64,000 bases of DNA, taken from the NCBI GenBank assembly GCA_003260075.1, contig QLIY01000442.1, positions 1 to 64,000 of the forward strand. The letters are read 5' to 3'. The translations under genes were made by a program, and so were the position numbers. Of the stretch, positions 36,301 through 49,300 are shown in pieces. Origin of the DNA: Phallusia mammillata (Eukaryota; Chordata; Ascidiacea; Phlebobranchia; Ascidiidae). The notes under the pieces were generated by a model. That model had not been told where the DNA came from. It worked only from the letters and a program-made list of their open reading frames with translations, and did not search any database. The number at the start of each line of letters is the position of its first letter. The first letter of the stretch is position 1.

Positions 36301-39149
36301 AGCACTAAGTTAATCTGTCTTTCTATAAATTACAAACATATTTAGTGTATTAAAATAAAAAATAAAATCTTTAGGCCGGTCGTGTTTAACCTTATAATTG
36401 CCTCGAACTTCGTGTGAAACTTTGTCGAACAGAACAAATCAATATGAAAGTAAAACAATACCACATGGCATTTGAGCGTAAAAAATAACAGCACATAATT
36501 GCCATTTAATAATCCCTTTTTAAACCGAACTTGTTAAAGAGTTGCAGGAGTTAACAAAACTATGCCACAATTTTAAAAGTCATCGCTTTTTTAGGCTTTT
36601 GACCTCTGCCAGATCTCCCAAGCAACTCTGATTTCTTAACCACCGAGGCTGACTTATATATACGAGCTACACCACAAAGCCGACCGCCTACCGACCGCCA
36701 GGCAATGAACCGAACCGATGATAAACTTTTTTCACCCAAGCGACTTCCTCGAGATAAGGCGAGGTAAGATAATAATTGCTTGTTGCAAACCGATGATATC
36801 ACCGCTGGGTTTCCAGATGTTTAACTTAGTGGTCACTTTGTTGTAAGCCTATTTCTGTCTTCTGACGTACGCGTACGCAGTTGTGGAGTTGTCGTTTGCC
36901 GGGATTTTGATCACCAAAAGCAGCAGAACTATCCCTTTCACCTCTGGTTTGCGAAAGTACTAACGTATAAGTGCCCGAGGTTATACTTTTGCAATGACGC
37001 ATTCACGGCCTAGAAAATTTGAATCACTCCTTATCTTATTGAGAACGGCGTCAGTTACTTTAAAACCTAAATTCCCAATGCAAGTAAATAACTTTTTTTT
37101 GGATGACGGATCTTCAACTTTAATGCACAACATAATATGAACGTTGTTTTTAACTTCGGCGACCGTGATATCCTGTGAGTATTTTTTTGCCGTACTCAGC
37201 GGAACTTGATCATTGATTAGTCAGTTATTAGTCACATTGTTATTGTTGTTATAAGGAGCAAATTTGGCCGCGCAATTTTCTTTCTGTTTAAAGAGCAACG
37301 ATTTATTTCTATTGATCTACTTTCCACACGACAAGAAGAGGCTTTAACTGTTCCCTTTAAATTAAATGTTTAAAATTTAATTAGAATGAGATTGGGTAAA
37401 ATTTTTTGTAATGAAACAGCCTGATGCTAATAAACACTTTAGTTTAACCTTTGTATTTTCCAAAACGTTGATGTTCTTAACGTAACGAAAACTAGGTTGT
37501 TTTTATAAGTACTGAAATTTTTTGAAATTTGCGTTTCTTACGATAGGAATGTTTGTGAATTAAAGTTCTGGAAATACGTGTGTGTAAATGTCAATTTCCT
37601 CACAAACGTCTTTGTGGTGTAATAATACACATTGTGGCCACGATTTCTATCAAAATCAGTTGTATTGTAAAACATGTTTTCGGCGTGACCTAAAGTAACC
37701 TTCGATGACGGGTTTGTCCCGGAAATATTCTCAACTCATGAAGGTCTTGCGTTTTGTGACCGCACTTGACACATGCTTAAAGCAGTTTAGCATGGGCTGA
37801 CGAGTGTTTTGATTGCCAAGTGGCCAAAAATGGCAAGGCCGTTCAGTGAACATAATATTTCCGGAAAAAATGTGATTTGAGTTCGAGAAGGTTAATCCAC
37901 GTTCCAGGAAACCCAAACCATTTTACACTACGGGTGAACCACTCTTAAACTCCCCCTGTTTTATTTGTTATCAAACGTAATGCCACATATAACACTAAAT
38001 TGTGAATCAACTTGTGTGAACGTTTTTGTGATTTTGTCTGTGAAGATTCATTTTTTTGGGCTAGGTCAAGTTAATTACTGGAGTATGTTTATCATCTCCC
38101 TTTTTTACCAGTTTGGTCATTTTAGACAAAATGTTTGGGAAAAATATTGAGGCAAGAATGCAGAATGAAGTCATGTTTTACTCGCGGGTGACAAAAACAG
38201 CGTCTGTCAAAACGTGAATAGACATTTAAACTGATTCTTATGCGTCGATGCATTGGTTTTGTTTTACACACTACTTTATGTGCTTAAATGGAAATAATAG
38301 TCGGTTAAGTAATTTCGATGCAAATGCTATGCTCGAGAATTCCTTCCAGCTTAACATGCAAAGCCTGGACAGGATTGCATTCATTTCCTGGCCTTACATA
38401 TTACACCCGCTTGGGAACGCATTTATTAACATTTTAACTGTATGCAAACTTAATGAAGTTGGAGATGTGTTAGCAAGGCTAGTTGAAACTCAAACCTAAT
38501 TGAACCAGCTAACGCACTTTGTAATTTTTATAAGGTTAATCATCCAGGTTACATTAAAACATTCGTTTTCTTTGGCTTGCTTGACTTTTGAAACGAGTTC
38601 ATTTTGATGTATCACCATGTTTACTTCGTCTAAAATTAGAATTTGTAGCAGAGCACTTGCTCTATCAAGAGCCTTTTGTGAACTTATTGTCATATTGAGC
38701 TATAACTCTAAATTATTTTTGTCGCTAATGAAGGGTTGTAAGTGCATGATAACTTCATAACAACGCCTTATAGCCAGATATTAACAGCACCCTGAAGAGA
38801 TAAAGTCCTAAGTTTGACTTCATCATTATTAATTGCTACGTAAGGCTGAACTGTCGCGACGAGCAGTGACCTGAAACAAGCGATACATTATTGTCATCTG
38901 TCCATGCGCCGGCGTTGTCAAGTGCTACTACTTCTGAGGGTGGCGATTAGACCGAACCCAATTAATCTGACACTGTTTTCTGTGTTCCAGAGGCCTAAGT
39001 CTTTCCCCTTTGCCATGTCCAATGAAGTTTAATACATATGTTAATAAATCATTGACCCCCAAGTCGCTCACGAGGTGCTTTCCCAGGGCTCCTTTAAATA
39101 CGCGATCTACGCATTTTACTCATATAACCGGTTGGTAGTGGCTCTGTAT

Positions 39150-40600
39150 TAAACGTTAACCTAAAGGCAATGTTTTTGCTTGGCAATTATTATTTCACTG
39201 ATAATGACAAAAAGCTGAATAAAATAATAAAATGTAGGTCTTATGCAACTTAATCTACGGCTATTTCGTGCACCAATGTTTTTCACATTTTCCAATGTAT
39301 TTTATTGCGGAGACCTTTTCATGACATGATTAATAAGCACGTTTTGAAGTTCCGCACCGCGTTTTCACAGAAATCATGCACGATTATTTCCACGTTTACG
39401 CTTTTTACCGGTAACATTTTACAAGACAAGCACCTTGTTAAGCAGATTTCAGTAGTTTTTTGTGGATGAGCGTCAATTTCGCGGAAAAAAACATCTTGAA
39501 ATAGAAATTTACGTTCATTGACGTTGTCGCTGTGAGTGTTTTGTGTTGGGCTAAACACATTAAAGACGCACATCGAAAAGGTCACAAAAATTGAACCAAC
39601 ATTTCGTATGGGAAAATGCGTCAATCTCACTGCAAATAACCGTATTTGTTTATTGCCAACTCAAATTAAACAAAAAACTACATGTGCATCTGGTTTTAAC
39701 ACCCATGTTTGTAATATGAAATTAAATACACATGTTGTTAAACCAGCGTTTCTCAACCCAGGCCCATGTCACCCAAGGGGGTCACGAGGTGCTTTCCGGG
39801 GGCCGCGAGTGTAGGCGCTTCCCATAGTTGCACCAAGCTATTGACAGCAGTACAAAATACGTCCGAACACCTGTGAGTTGTCAAAATTCCCCCTTTTTTG
39901 GTATTCTCGTGTTAAAAGTGGAATCAAGCTCTGTACTAACATGGCCTTCGACTTTAAGTTTAACAAGTTTACCATCAACATTTTTGATGGGCGGTGGAGG
40001 CCACGGGCTGTGAGGGTTACTTTAAGGGGGACACGAACTATAACAGGTCAAGGGTGGCTCTGTATTAAACGTTTACCTAAACGCAATGTTTCTGCTTTAC
40101 AATTATTATTTCGCTGATGATGACAATAGTTTTGTCGAAACGCCTAACAAAAAAGTTGTAGGTTTTATGCAACTTCCATGGCTATTTTGTTTACTTATGT
40201 TGTTCACATTTTCCAACGTATTGTATTGCGAAGACCTATTCATGACAAAGTTAACAAGCACGTTTTAAAGTTCCGCACCATGTTTTCACAGAAATCATAC
40301 ACACTTTAATTATTTTCACGTTTACGTTTTTTACCGGTAATAATGTACAAGACAAGCACCTTGTTAAGCAGATTTCGGTAGTTTGTTTGTGGATCAGCGT
40401 CAGTTTTCGCGGAAGAATCTTCTTGAAATAGAAATCAATGCTCCTTGACGTTGCCTCTGTGATTGTTTTGTGTTTGGCTAAACACATTAAAGACGCACAT
40501 CGAAAAGGTCACAAAAATTGAACCAACATTTCGTGTGGGAAAATGCGTCAATTCAACTGCACATAACCGTATTTGTTTATTGCCAACCCACAGAGGCTAC
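39150..40600 (+). repeat. About 530-bp direct repeat pair
   Basis: Interval 39150-39660 ('ctctgtattaaacgtt', 'gttttcacagaaatcatgcac', 'gtgttttgtgttgggctaaa') recurs at about 40063-40600 with many substitutions. A hAT-like element sits directly left of the second copy, and a remnant of similar sequence lies left of the first. The unit is probably part of a larger unclassified element. Confidence 0.6.
39744..40062. mobile_element. Degenerate hAT-type element
   Basis: The left end is 'cagcgtttctcaaccc' and the weaker right end is 'aagggtggctctg'. Flanks 'tgttaaac' and 'tattaaac' match at seven of eight bases. Confidence 0.55.
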
Positions 40601-41589
40601 GTCAATGAGCATTGATTTATATTTCAAGTTACATTTGAAAAACTACCCATACGTCAGTGTGTCTGTATAGTACGATTTTCAACACAAGTCCGTTGAAACT
40701 GGTTTAATTGCACCTCTTAATTACATTAAACAAGAAATTATAACCTGTTGTAATAAATATGTTGGCCTCGATAGTTATTGAAATGGACAGAACCTCATTA
40801 TGGGGAAATTGGTATTTAATTTTTCAATTGAAACTGCGTTTTTGTTTGAAATGTTTTGTTTTCGGCAACAAATCGTCTAGACATAAATTGCTGTTTCCAT
40901 GGCTTCCACTCACAGGGTAATACTGATGACGTTATTGTCTTTTGTGAGCCCTTTTGTTTGCATTGAGTTTCACTACTTCTCGCATAAACGCAAGCTTCGA
41001 TTTCTGGTATTTATTTTAACGGGCTTAACTGGAAATATGTGTAGTTACAAACCAAAATTTCATTTGGGTTTACAATGCACGGTTTAAAATATTCTCAGCA
41101 AAAATAAAAGCCAATGTGTGTAGAAAGAACATTACAACATTTTGGCAATTACAACAGTTCTACACATCTATATTGGCTCATATTTTTTGCTGAAAACCTT
41201 GCTCAAATACTTTTTGCGATGGCATGAAATTTTGCATGGACTGGTATAATGTTTTGTGCTTTATTTCAACCAAAAACTTTATTTGGTCATAAAATGTCGT
41301 TTCAAAACGCCTTTGTAAACCTGGAATATCACCTTCAGGACTAAAGTTTAACATTGTAACTTGAAAAACTTTGACCCGACCCGGTTTAAATACAGGAAAG
41401 GTCATTTTCAGCTTTTCATATGTTATTGGAAGTGAGAAGCGGTGTTTTGTGGCTTGACGTCAAGCCTAAGGACAAAACTTCCCACCCCTAGGGCGTTGGA
41501 AAATTTTTGATTGAAGTCAATGTAAGGTGACGAACTTTTCTTGGGTGCGTATTTAGGGGCGTGAGTTGCGGCCTTGAAACGGTTTGAGC

Positions 41590-41823
41590 CAGTGGTTCCA
41601 AACCTTTATCGACGAGTTGCTTACTTAACAATACAAATCTTTTTATTCCTCCCAATCGGCTACATAGTAGAATGCGAAACCATACAAAGCATTTAAAATT
41701 GGGGGTTTTATCAACTTCACAGGTTATATTCCCAAAGGTAAAGGGTCTATTTACAAACCACATGTAAAAATTAAAGTAAATTCCTTCCCTCTGTTTTAAT
41801 TTCTTCCTGGTTGGGAACCACTG
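41590..41823. mobile_element. hAT-type non-autonomous element
   Basis: The termini 'cagtggttccaaacc' and 'ggttgggaaccactg' are inverted repeats. Flanks 'gtttgagc' and 'gtttaatg' are only partly alike, so the element is older. Confidence 0.65.
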
Positions 41824-43365
41824 GTTTAATGTATACTGACTGTTTTCTAGTTAAAATGATAAAGGTCGGTAGTCAGAGCAGAAAACTCCCACCACAAGGG
41901 GTTTTCATACTGTCAATACATCGTTATTCTGCTGATGGCCACATCAAAGATTGTATTTACTTTATACCAACCTCTCTGGCCGTTCTGTTTCATAAAGTTG
42001 TGATAAAAATAGTTTTTGCCTCACTACTGTCACGTATTAAGTTCTCCCCTCAACCACAATCCAATGAGGCATAGTGGCATTTATATCGGGTTAAGTTAAC
42101 GTATATAATAGGGCGTAGCCACTTGTTAACGAACAATCGACAATCTTGGTCCACTTTGAAGATCTAAACTGGTATAAGTCAGTGGTGACTTTAATCTGCC
42201 AGACTACACTCGTCCAAGTGCAGAATAAAGTGCATGAATCGCCACGTTGACGTACGAAGGCGATTTGTAACTGATGTTAGTTTCTCCTTACTTGGATTTC
42301 GGCAGTTTATTGTTTTGTGCCTGAAGTTCTTGGACTTCCTAGAAGTGAGGAATTTTTTCCGACTCATTGTGACAAACAACATCGCAATTAAACAAATGAT
42401 GATGATTTGAGTAAAACATTTCACTGCGTTGATGCGGCCCCTTCATATCACTGATGATGGCATGAGCATTTTCCGTAACGTTTAAATAAAGCATTTCGCT
42501 TTTTACGTCTATTTGGGCCGTTGTATTCGTCATTAATTTGAGTGAAACATGTTTTATTTCATATTTGACGGCATTTTATTGCTTGTCACGAGGCAAAAAT
42601 GTTTTATCCAAGACGTTTGCTTGGACGGCTGCACAGTTGCTTACGAGCAAGATTCGCGCAGCCAAAGGATCAAGCCTTTTTGTAAACACGATTTAAGTTG
42701 CAAGCGTCACTTTGCGACAGCAATACACGTGTGGTCAAGCTACAATATACTTTTAGATGATATATTACTGTGAATATTTTAATTGGTGATGAAAATCTCT
42801 TAAGCCATAATATTTCTGTTTTTTAAAAACTTTCTTGTATTGACACATTTTTTTTCTTACCATCCTAAAAGTCACGTGGCCTGTGCTACGAATGAAACCC
42901 AACGTATAGGTGTTATGAAAAGGTTTAAGTGTATTTTGAAAGTCGAGACACAACAGTTAGCAAAACAAATATTGGCACAGCATATATGCGTAAATAAAAT
43001 ATAGCGGAAGGCGAGAAATTTGAAGAACGCTAGATCCAGAACACTGCGGTTTCTTTGTGACTGAAACAAACAAACAAACAAACAAACGGTTTCGGTTATT
43101 TCAAATATAATTGCCTGCTTTCTACAACACATTCTAAAGGGCCACTCAATTACCGCATGGTATTTTAAATGCAGAATTTCATACTTTTTGTATTGTTTTG
43201 ATGCAAGTAAACAATTTTTTTGAAACAACTAAACTTAAGATTTAATAAAACCATTGTCTTTAGCATATCTTATTTAGTTTGTTTTTTAAAATTATTTTTA
43301 TCATTTGCTCTTACGTTTAACGTCCTGTGAACAGTCGTTTTAAAGGTAGCATAATCTAACTTTTA

Positions 43366-46300
43366 TCACATAGCGTATATTTTGTAGTGATATACGCCGC
43401 AGTCAGGTCTGTAACTTCCTACAACACAAACTTCCCAACCTGAACAAGAATGTGTATTACAGCGATCCCTCAATCCCGGGGTTCCGTCGCATCTCCCTGC
43501 TTCGCACTTTCTACTTCTGCTTCTCTCACCAACACCACAGGGTTTCGTGCATTCGGTCCAAGCGCTCCAATCTCCCCATCCTGTGAAACAGGTAAAAACT
43601 ACGTTCCAACGCAAGGTTGTTATCAGCATGTCATGAAAGATATGATAAACATACATTTTATACTTTTGGAATTAGCCATGCTGGGGCGGTTATGTAGACC
43701 AGCGATTGCACCCTGATATAAATCTTATAACGGCATGATTATTTGAAGTGTTACCGAAGGGAGAATCTGGCCCACGGTTGGGAAACTTCGGCAAGAAAAA
43801 GCTATTGGCTATGACAAATTCAATACTTCTGCCTTACTTTGAGAAAACTGGGTCAAAAACTTATAAGTCGTAAATATCCTAGCATCCGACTCCACCATTT
43901 GTTGTGCACGTGTTTAGTAATGATGGGCGTATAGGTGAAACCGGTATATACATTTAAAAAAAACACATAATCGTACCAACTGTATTTATAAACAGACTAA
44001 AAACTTAATATATTTCAGCTAAATTAAAAAATATATATATGTATAAACATACAAAAACAGTGGATGACTCAGACTTGTTTAAGTTTCAATCTGTTATTAT
44101 ATACGCGACTGTTGTCTCTATTTAACAAATTTGTCGTTCAACTGGTGTAATGCTGAACAAAATACTAATTGTTGTTTTTAAGAACTTGTATTTCGCTAAC
44201 GTTTCGCCCACCAGAACGGTAGGGCTTCATCAGAGCAATGAACGATATAGTGCAAGCATAACAGGCGAAAATGCACAAGCGCAGCGGGATATAACGTAAA
44301 GTAATTATAAGAGAACAAAGGCTTATCGTGATGAAAATTTCCGATGAAATTAGTTACGCACTGTCACAATATAGCACACTCAACCCATCACGATAAGCCT
44401 TTGTTCTCTTATAATTACTTTACGTTATATCCCGCTGCGCTTGTGCATTTTCGCCTGTTATGCTTGCACTATATCGTTCATTGCTCTGATGAAGCCCTAC
44501 CGTTCTGGTGGGCGAAACGTTAGCGAAATACAAGTTCTTAAAAACAACAATTAGTATTTTGTTCAGCATTACACCAGTTGAACGACAAGTTTGTTNTTGA
44601 ACGACAAATTTGTTAAATATGCAACCTGGTGGACGAAACGCCTGTTCAGTATTTTCTGTTGTCTCTATCTCACGTACTGATTCTTTGGTGACTCATGATT
44701 TACAATATATACTACACAGTTTATAACAACCATCATAAAAGTTGCCATGGAAAAAAAACGCACTACATCCGTTGGGGTTGAAACAGGCAGTTTCTATCAC
44801 GGCGAATAGCAAATATAACCGACAGATAGTTTGGATTACATACTTGTGCTTGGGTCTTTGCAGCTGTTCTTGGTGCAAAACCACTCCTTCTCCGTATTCC
44901 TGCCCCAGCAATCATTCGGAACAAAAGTGTTGCAGAATCTCGTACGAGATCGACTTCCAGTGCCACATGTCTCACTACACTGACTCCATGGACCCCACTG
45001 CGTCCAACATGGACCTGCGATGAACCAGGTTAGCCAGTAATCAATACGTATAGGGTGATAGACTGTAAACTGTGCATGATTGAGAACGTTGGAGCACACG
45101 GCTGCTTTAGGTTTTTGTAGTTATTGTGAAAAAATTGCATTAGGTTTAGTTTATTTGCGATCAAGGACCCTGCCGTTGTTTTTTTGGTTTGTGTCAAGTG
45201 TCAAAACATCGTGATACTTATTTGCTGCTTGTTTGCGACCTCCAGTGGTTTGTTTAAGTTACATTTCTTTACAATTATATTTAGACTATAACAAATACAG
45301 TGTATACAGTTATATACGGTGACAGACTGTAACTGTGCATGTGCACATTAGTAGTTGCAGTAAAAAAGTGCTTTAACGTTAGTTTGTTTGCCATCAAGGC
45401 CCTTGCAATGGCTTTGTTTGTGTCAGGTAACAAAACATTTTTTCGTGATACTTACTTACTGCTCGTTTGCGACCCCCAGCGGTTTGTTGAATTTGTATTT
45501 CTTTTATTTAAACGTTTTGCTAAAAAACTGAGAATTATACAAACTGTTGGTAAGTCATAATAGCACGGTCTGTGATGTAATTTAATAACTTAAATGGATG
45601 AATATGAATATAAAGGAAGACATTTGCAAGCAGTTTATGGATCAGAAAAAAAAGTTTCTACTTTCTATTGTGTTGTTGCGGTTTGTACCCAGTACTTCCT
45701 GAACTTGTGTTCTGTAGAATATTTATGTAAAAAAGTACACAGATTTACTGTTGTGCAATAAGATGGCAAGGCCTTTTTGTTGCGAGCGTTGTCGGTTTAG
45801 CATTTTATTTCTCCCTGATTTTACTGCTCGTTTGCGATCTTTACCGGTTGGTACAAGTTAATTTTTTTTTATCCAAAAACGTTTTTAGCTTCAATTATGT
45901 TGCGTGGAGGTACAGCATTACGTTACACTTGAAAGTTTTAGGTTTTGTTGTGTTTCACCCGACGAATTAGCGTAGTCTTAAAAGTTAACCGTAACTGTTT
46001 CTGGTATTGTTGCTTGGTGTTTAATTTTTTGTGGCAGACATACTTTGATTCTGCAGACACTGCACACTTTGGCTTGTAAGGTCAAATCGGTGCAGCTGGT
46101 GACACGTCATTGACCGTTATGGCTAGTATATGGTCATATTGCTGCATTCCAGTTTGTTGTGGTGGCTACACTATGTGCTTAATTTTTTAATGTGCTAGTT
46201 ATTTTAGTATGTTATTGGTTTTAGGTAGCAGACAATGCACACTGTTTCAATGTATAAGTCTCATTAGTGCAGCTAGGATAGCTAGGCTGCGGGTATTGAA

Positions 46301-49300
46301 GTTTTTTGGGAGTAACAGGCTAAAAATAGTGTAATTGGGTTCTCTAAAACTCAAACATGTACTTACTTGGAGGTTTTAGTGAATCCCGCGCCTGGTTAGT
46401 GCACAAGTTGTTCACACATGTGTCAGTTTGGTGACAATCGCTGCACGAACGGCCTTCCTTGAATGGAAATCTGGCGTGAAATTTAACTCGGTTAAGCTGC
46501 TCTCTAGTATTACATATTTAAATATACACCTGCTTTAAGTATGTGATTTGCAATTTACTTGTGCTTTACGCTATGGTAATATATCCCGGTATTATTAGAC
46601 GCTCAAGGATCGTTCGACTGAATTATATTTTTGGAGAAATTTGGCAAAGTCACAGTAAAATGCATTTATCAAAAACTGATAGGAGGTTTACAGCCCTTTA
46701 CTGTGGTGTAAAACCCTGAATATGGGCCATGTTTATATGTTGGTATATGAAGCTCAGAACTTTTAAAAATGGATTGTCTTAAAGATATACGTCTTGGACC
46801 ATTTTGCTTTTAGCATTGCGCAATACCTTGAAATAATTTTCCAAAAAAAGGTTTTACTTTTTTTAAAATCATTGAATTGACTACAAACCTACGCTTTACT
46901 TTGTAAACCAACCAAGACATTGTTGCGCCAATTTTTCCAAAACCTATTTCGCAAATACTTCGGGCTTGCGTATTGCAATATTTTGCAGGTGTTACTCCTT
47001 GTGCGCATTAAATTCATTATACAGCCATGCTTACAATTGCTGTTCTTATTTCGCAACTCTTTCGAAAACTGTGTCCTATATTAAGGTTTTGGCATCAAAT
47101 ATACTTACGTGTTTCTGTAGTTTCCAGCCGGCCCATAGTTGCAGATGAGGACTGTTGCGAGCGCCCAGATTTTCCCTCGTACATTAACATTCGAACAACG
47201 CGAGACGCCGCAACCCACCCTGAAACTGTCGGCCCAAACAACCTGAAAACATAAGAAAAGCTGATGCATCCAATTACTTATTAAATTCTACTTTTAGAAA
47301 CTTTTATTGTTTAAGGCTTGCCAAGTTGTGCCTCCAACCGGCTAAAAAATAATTTAGTATACCCCTGGTCCGTAGCTAATTATACATCTCAAAAAGTTAC
47401 AATAAGTTATAAATTTGACAGTAATTTTATCGTTGCCTTCATCCACCTGTATAAACCTTTTAGTCAGGAATAATGTATAAACGACCGGAATAGGACAAAC
47501 TTCAGTTTAAACTTAAAATTTGTGAGAAGAGCATTATTAACTTTATCTACCTGCGTGTAATGTCCGCACATTCTGTTTGGAATGCAATACTGCGTCGCAT
47601 AAGTGTAGTCTATCTTCTCAGCGTCCCATAACGTCACAGCCTCGGTCATGAACTTCTCGTTCACAGCTGGACTGGTTGTGATGTAAATGTTCTCGCCCAC
47701 CGAAAAACGACTATGTCGCGCACTCTGAAACCAGCAAATGTTTAATGAAGAAGATCGTGTTACCCGGGAATCGAACCCACCACCTCTAGAGTCACATTTT
47801 TATTCACATTCAAACTTTTTGCCTTAAACTCGAAACGGGAAACAACTGTTTGTAAAATAGACGTTGGATCGAGGTCCTCAGTTGAGTTTGATACAAAAAC
47901 AACTTTTCAAGACTTTAAAGGGGTGTCATTGGGAAATATAGTTAATATTTCTTTCGGCGCTTGAAACTATTCGGCTGGGTTTCTTTCGTTGGTTTCTTTT
48001 CCTGTCGAATCTCACCCTCTTTCGCACGCACCGGTGGTTATTTATTAGTGCCCCTTTGACTGGTTTCACCATCGTTTACCCACAGTCGTGCTTTACCCAC
48101 AATGCCCCAACCTCACTTTCTTGTGAGCCCCAGTCACACAACGCTTTACAATACGATGTAGCTGCAGCGCGTTTATTTCAGGCTTGATGATTGTTTTAGT
48201 GCAATTGTGTCGCTACGTGTTTTTTCGCCAAGCGAGATGAACTCAACTCAATCACTGATGCAAACGAAACGCCTATTATTTTAACATTGCCAAATTATCC
48301 TTTTTCTTATAAGCACCCATGGTCACATGTATGCCAGTTTCAGCAAGTGATATATTGGTCTCACCGGATTGTGTGAAAAGAGACAGTTTGTCGAGTAGCG
48401 TTGAGCCACGTTTTCCAATTCATTGTCCCATGATATTTTCTTCATATTCGTTGCTGTGGGTTTCACTATTGATCTTGCTATGTTGTGCTCGTCAACCAAT
48501 AGCTTTTTAAGATATTCTGCAAGAATGTGAAGATTGTTATGTTTGTTTTTACCTTCGCACGACTGCACAAGGTAACTGATTAATTTGTTGTTTTCTTTTT
48601 TTGACAACATTAAGTGTTTGCGATTAGGAATGTAGTGAGTTTGCCAAAGATTTTAAATAAGCATAAAGTCAAGACAAGTCAAGTCAAATTTTATTTGCAT
48701 ATTCACTTCATCATCACAGTTCCAATGTTGAACGGATACATGAACAGCAAGGACACCGAAAAATAAAGTTATCGGACATCTTACAACGTCATAAAACAAA
48801 CACAACCGTTCTATTTTACGCCAGAAAGGTTAAACAATACTAGTAGTGATTTTGCCAAAGATTATAAATAGGCAAATTATCAGACATCCTACAACTGTCT
48901 TGAAGTAAACACAACCGTTCTATTATACCCCAGAACGGTTAAGCATTGCATGGGTACAACGTATTTAACCTTTTAGTTTCTGTTTTTGACTTACAATAAA
49001 ACCTATGCAGAAGTAAATCATACCAGTAGTAAAAAAAGATAATACGAACATAACTGTTGATTAGTGGGCCAGCCATGAAGCGTTTGTTTATAAACACCAG
49101 TAATCTAGATACATTTATAAATAAAACATAGCACGCCATGTTACTAAGCGAAACACCATCAAGCATTCCCATTTGACAGATATGGTTGCATTTTCTGCGC
49201 TAGTTCTGGGTGGTCCAAAGACTAAGAGAGTGAAGGCTACGTTAGGGTTTGTTAAATACATTTGTCAATGGACTGCTTTTAACAAAGGACTAAATTTGCT

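Larger units (their letters stand above)
36301..43365. other. 7-kb spacer between Genes 4 and 5; repeats, no exons
   Basis: No domain-bearing frame or spliceable exon could be supported on either strand. Contents I can name: repeat pair 39150-39660 / 40063-40600, hAT-type elements at 39744-40062 and 41590-41823, and a short (CAAA)n tract at 43066-43087. The Gene 4 promoter should lie just right of 36300; I see no clear core element. Confidence 0.5.

Noticed and set aside
36560-36802. 80-residue minus-strand frame with a possible A-box-like motif
   Set aside because: It may be a tRNA-like repeat remnant, but no B box or second copy is visible here.
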